NCBI RefSeq assembly: GCF_001646665.1
Contig: NZ_LWBU01000141.1
Span: 1 to 64,000 of the forward strand
DNA length: 64,000 bases
Reading direction: 5' to 3'
Origin: Streptomyces noursei
Lineage (GTDB): Bacteria > Actinomycetota > Actinomycetes > Streptomycetales > Streptomycetaceae
A program made the position numbers and the translations under genes. The notes under the pieces are model-generated. The model worked only from the letters and a program-made list of their open reading frames with translations. It was not told where the DNA came from and did no database searches. Positions 62,260 through 64,000 of the stretch are shown here, piece by piece (the first letter of the stretch is position 1; the number at the start of each line of letters is the position of its first letter).

Positions 62260-64000
62260 TCAGAGATCGAAGTCGAGGTCGAAGCCGGAGGGGGCGGGCA
62301 GGAGTGCGCCCAGGGAAGTGGTCGGGTCGGTGGTCGCCGTGTCGAGCAGCGAGGTGAAGGTGTCGCGCCAGGTCTCGACCGTGTCGCGGCGCAGCAGGCC
62401 GGCCGCGTACTGCCAGGCGACGTCCAGGCCGCCGGGGGTCTCGTGGATCTGCATGTTGAGGTCGAAGACGGCCTGTCCGGTCTGTTCCAGGCGCAGCGGT
62501 ACGCGGGTTCCCCGGAAGTCGACGGAGAGGTAGCGGGCGCTGTGCAGCGCGAGGAGCGCGTCGAACAGCGGGGTGCGGCTGTAGTCGCGTCCGGGGGCCG
62601 TCCGGGCCACGACCTCCTCGAACGGGAAGTCCTGGTGCGCGGATGCCTCCTGGGCGGCCTCGCCGGTACGCCGCAGGAAGGCGTCGTACGGCAGGGCGGG
62701 GTCGGCGTCGAGGCGCAGGACGACGGTGTTGGCGAACATGCCCACGGTGCGGTGCAGTCCGGGGACGGTGCGGCCGGACACCGGGGTGCCGATCGTGATG
62801 TCGGCCGTGCCCTTGAGCCCGGCCAGCAGCAGGGCGTACGCCGACGCCAGCACGGCGAACGGTGTGACGTCGTGCGCGCGTGCCACGGCGCGGATCCGGT
62901 CGGTCCGCTCGCGGCCGAGGGCGAAGGCGAGGACGTCGCCGTCGAGTGCGCGCAGCGGCGGGCGGGGCCGGTCGGTCGGCAGGTCCGCCGGGTCGACCGG
63001 TTTGGCGAACACCTCCTCCCAGTGGGGGGCCTGCGCCTCGCGGGCCGCGGTGGCGTCGCGCCCTTGGAGCCACACCGCGTAGTCCCGGTACCTGCGGGCG
63101 GGCGGGGTGGGTTCGCCGCCCGCGTACAGCAGCGCCAGGTCCTCCATGAGCGGGGTCAGGGAGAAGCCGTCGACGACGATGTGGTGCAGGTCCATCCGCA
63201 GCCGGACGCCCTCGCCCGCGCGGTGCACCTCGGCGCGCCACAGCGGTGCCCGCGCCAGGTCGAAGGGGCGGACGAACGCGCCGGGCGGGGTGGCGTCGCG
63301 CGGGTCGTCGACGACCCGTACCGGGGGTTCGGCGTGGTCCTCGACGCGCTGGCGGACCTCGCCGCCCTCGACGGTGAAGCGGGTGCGCAGCGCCTCGTGG
63401 TACGCCGGGAGGCGCCGCAGGGCGTCGCCGAGGCGCGCCGGGTCGGTGCCGGCGGGCAGGTCGAGGGTGACGGGCACGTTGTAGTGCACCGCCCGCTCGT
63501 CCTTGATCTGCTCCAGGTAGACCTGCCGCTGCTGCGGGGTCACCGGGTAGGTGTCGGCGTCGGGCGCGGCCGGGATGCGGGCCGCGGCGGTGGCGGTGGA
63601 GTCCCGCAGCAGGGCGGCGAGACGGGCGGGCGTACCGCTGCGCAGGACCGCGCCCGCCGGGCAGTGGCGGCCCAGCCGTTCCTGGGCGCCGGCGGCGATC
63701 AGGGTGGCGGTGAGCGAGTCGGCGCCCAGGTCGCGCAGGTCGTGGCCGGTGCCGATGCCGGTCAGGCCGAGTGCCGCCTCGGCCAGCTCGACGAGCGTGC
63801 GCTCGATGTCGTCGGCCGGCGCGGTGTACGGGGTCGCGGCGAGCAGGGGTGAGCCGTCGGGGTCGGGCAGCCGGCCGCGGTCCACCTTGCCGGTGTGGTT
63901 GAGCGGCAGCCGCTCCAGGGGCACCAGGTGGGTGGGGACCATGTGGCCGGGCAGGGTGCGGGCGAGGTGGTCGCGGAGTTCCTCCGGCCCGGGCGGCCGG
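62260..64000 (-). CDS. NRPS, 3' part: A (end) - T - C; continues beyond the window
   Basis: The 3' 580 codons of an NRPS gene. The A domain's last motif is LPLNHTGKVDR (a variant of NGKxD with the invariant Lys kept). A T domain follows with Ser in DLGADSL, then a full, intact C domain with LHHIVVDGFSL. The protein ends SGFDLDFDL with no following A domain, so its C domain must pass the chain to the serine module of the next protein. The acidic tail could be a docking segment. The stop at 62260-62262 is 69 bp upstream of the next ATG. The substrate of its A domain cannot be read here. Confidence 0.95.
   Translation of the reverse strand, partial: RPPGPEELRDHLARTLPGHMVPTHLVPLERLPLNHTGKVDRGRLPDPDGSPLLAATPYTAPADDIERTLVELAEAALGLTGIGTGHDLRDLGADSLTATLIAAGAQERLGRHCPAGAVLRSGTPARLAALLRDSTATAAARIPAAPDADTYPVTPQQRQVYLEQIKDERAVHYNVPVTLDLPAGTDPARLGDALRRLPAYHEALRTRFTVEGGEVRQRVEDHAEPPVRVVDDPRDATPPGAFVRPFDLARAPLWRAEVHRAGEGVRLRMDLHHIVVDGFSLTPLMEDLALLYAGGEPTPPARRYRDYAVWLQGRDATAAREAQAPHWEEVFAKPVDPADLPTDRPRPPLRALDGDVLAFALGRERTDRIRAVARAHDVTPFAVLASAYALLLAGLKGTADITIGTPVSGRTVPGLHRTVGMFANTVVLRLDADPALPYDAFLRRTGEAAQEASAHQDFPFEEVVARTAPGRDYSRTPLFDALLALHSARYLSVDFRGTRVPLRLEQTGQAVFDLNMQIHETPGGLDVAWQYAAGLLRRDTVETWRDTFTSLLDTATTDPTTSLGALLPAPSGFDLDFDL

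Larger units (their letters stand above)
51498..64000 (-). other. NRPS biosynthetic locus (left boundary 51498; continues beyond 64000)
   Basis: Six minus-strand genes read as one unit: gaps or overlaps are 69 bp, 1 bp, then three 4-base overlaps (GTGA, ATGA, ATGA). Gene order is [A]-T-C, Cfrag-A-T-C-T-TE, type II TE, SDR, C-A-T, ATP-grasp. No regulator, exporter, MbtH protein or phosphopantetheinyl transferase lies inside the window. The part upstream of the first gene, including the start of the assembly line, is outside. Confidence 0.9.

Noticed and set aside
58294..63852. 1852-codon plus-strand reading frame opposite the NRPS genes
   Set aside because: It is a Gly/Val/Arg-rich shadow of the NRPS coding strand without any domain.

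Overview
The window is high-GC actinobacterial DNA. GTG and TTG starts, two SpoIIE-type phosphatases with GAF/PAS sensors, an Rpf-like/LysM/M23 cell-wall protein, a streptogrisin-like protease, sortase-related surface proteins and a modular NRPS locus all point to a Streptomyces or close relative. The genus call is inferred from gene content, not from a marker gene.

Layout. 0-4.4 kb: envelope genes, including a DUF4239 membrane protein, two convergent secreted paralogues, a class F sortase and a polysaccharide deacetylase. 4.6-9.2 kb: an APC permease, a CapA-like lipoprotein, an ECF sigma factor and small unknowns. 9.2-14.0 kb: a LytS/LytTR-type two-component system around a DUF485 protein and an SSS-family carboxylate symporter. 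14.1-25.4 kb: a zinc-finger anti-sigma, Fpg/Nei glycosylase, WS/DGAT acyltransferase, PAS-GAF-PP2C-ATPase phosphatase, DUF6777-like lipoprotein, a YndJ-like remnant, DUF1990, a lipase maturation factor family protein, an unrecognised 56-aa peptide and a divergent SDR. 25.9-30.5 kb: Rpf-like/M23 protein, 6-phosphogluconate dehydrogenase, DUF1963 protein and aspartate decarboxylase.

30.5-35.0 kb is a decayed zone with pieces of three transposase families and of an alpha/beta hydrolase around a PemK/MazF-like toxin gene. A second PP2C phosphatase follows. 37.4-41.8 kb looks like a stress/dormancy cluster: a truncated alcohol dehydrogenase, nicotinate phosphoribosyltransferase, DUF4389 protein, a frameshifted universal stress protein and a CBS-pair protein. 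42-51.4 kb holds an LASTG-anchored DUF1996 protein, a flavodoxin-like protein, a MEDS sensor plus RsbW-like ATPase, a LysR regulator, a chymotrypsin-like protease and small membrane or secreted proteins.

51.5-64.0 kb (minus strand, running off the right edge) is a translationally coupled NRPS operon, read in this order: [A]-T-C (partial); C-fragment-A-T-C-T-TE; type II thioesterase; SDR; degenerate C-A-T; ATP-grasp ligase. It is the most unusual part of the window. The A domain of the large protein reads as serine-specific (DVWHFSLVDK). Its last module has no A domain. The C domain of that module carries HNxxxDG instead of HHxxxDG. The terminal TE has GHCGG, with cysteine in place of the serine nucleophile. 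The separate C-A-T protein reads as threonine-like (DFWSVGMVHK) and could load the orphan carrier protein in trans. Cys-type TE domains are known to form strained rings, such as the beta-lactone of obafluorin and the beta-lactam of sulfazecin. A strained-ring or macrocyclic product is therefore a testable hypothesis, not a conclusion.
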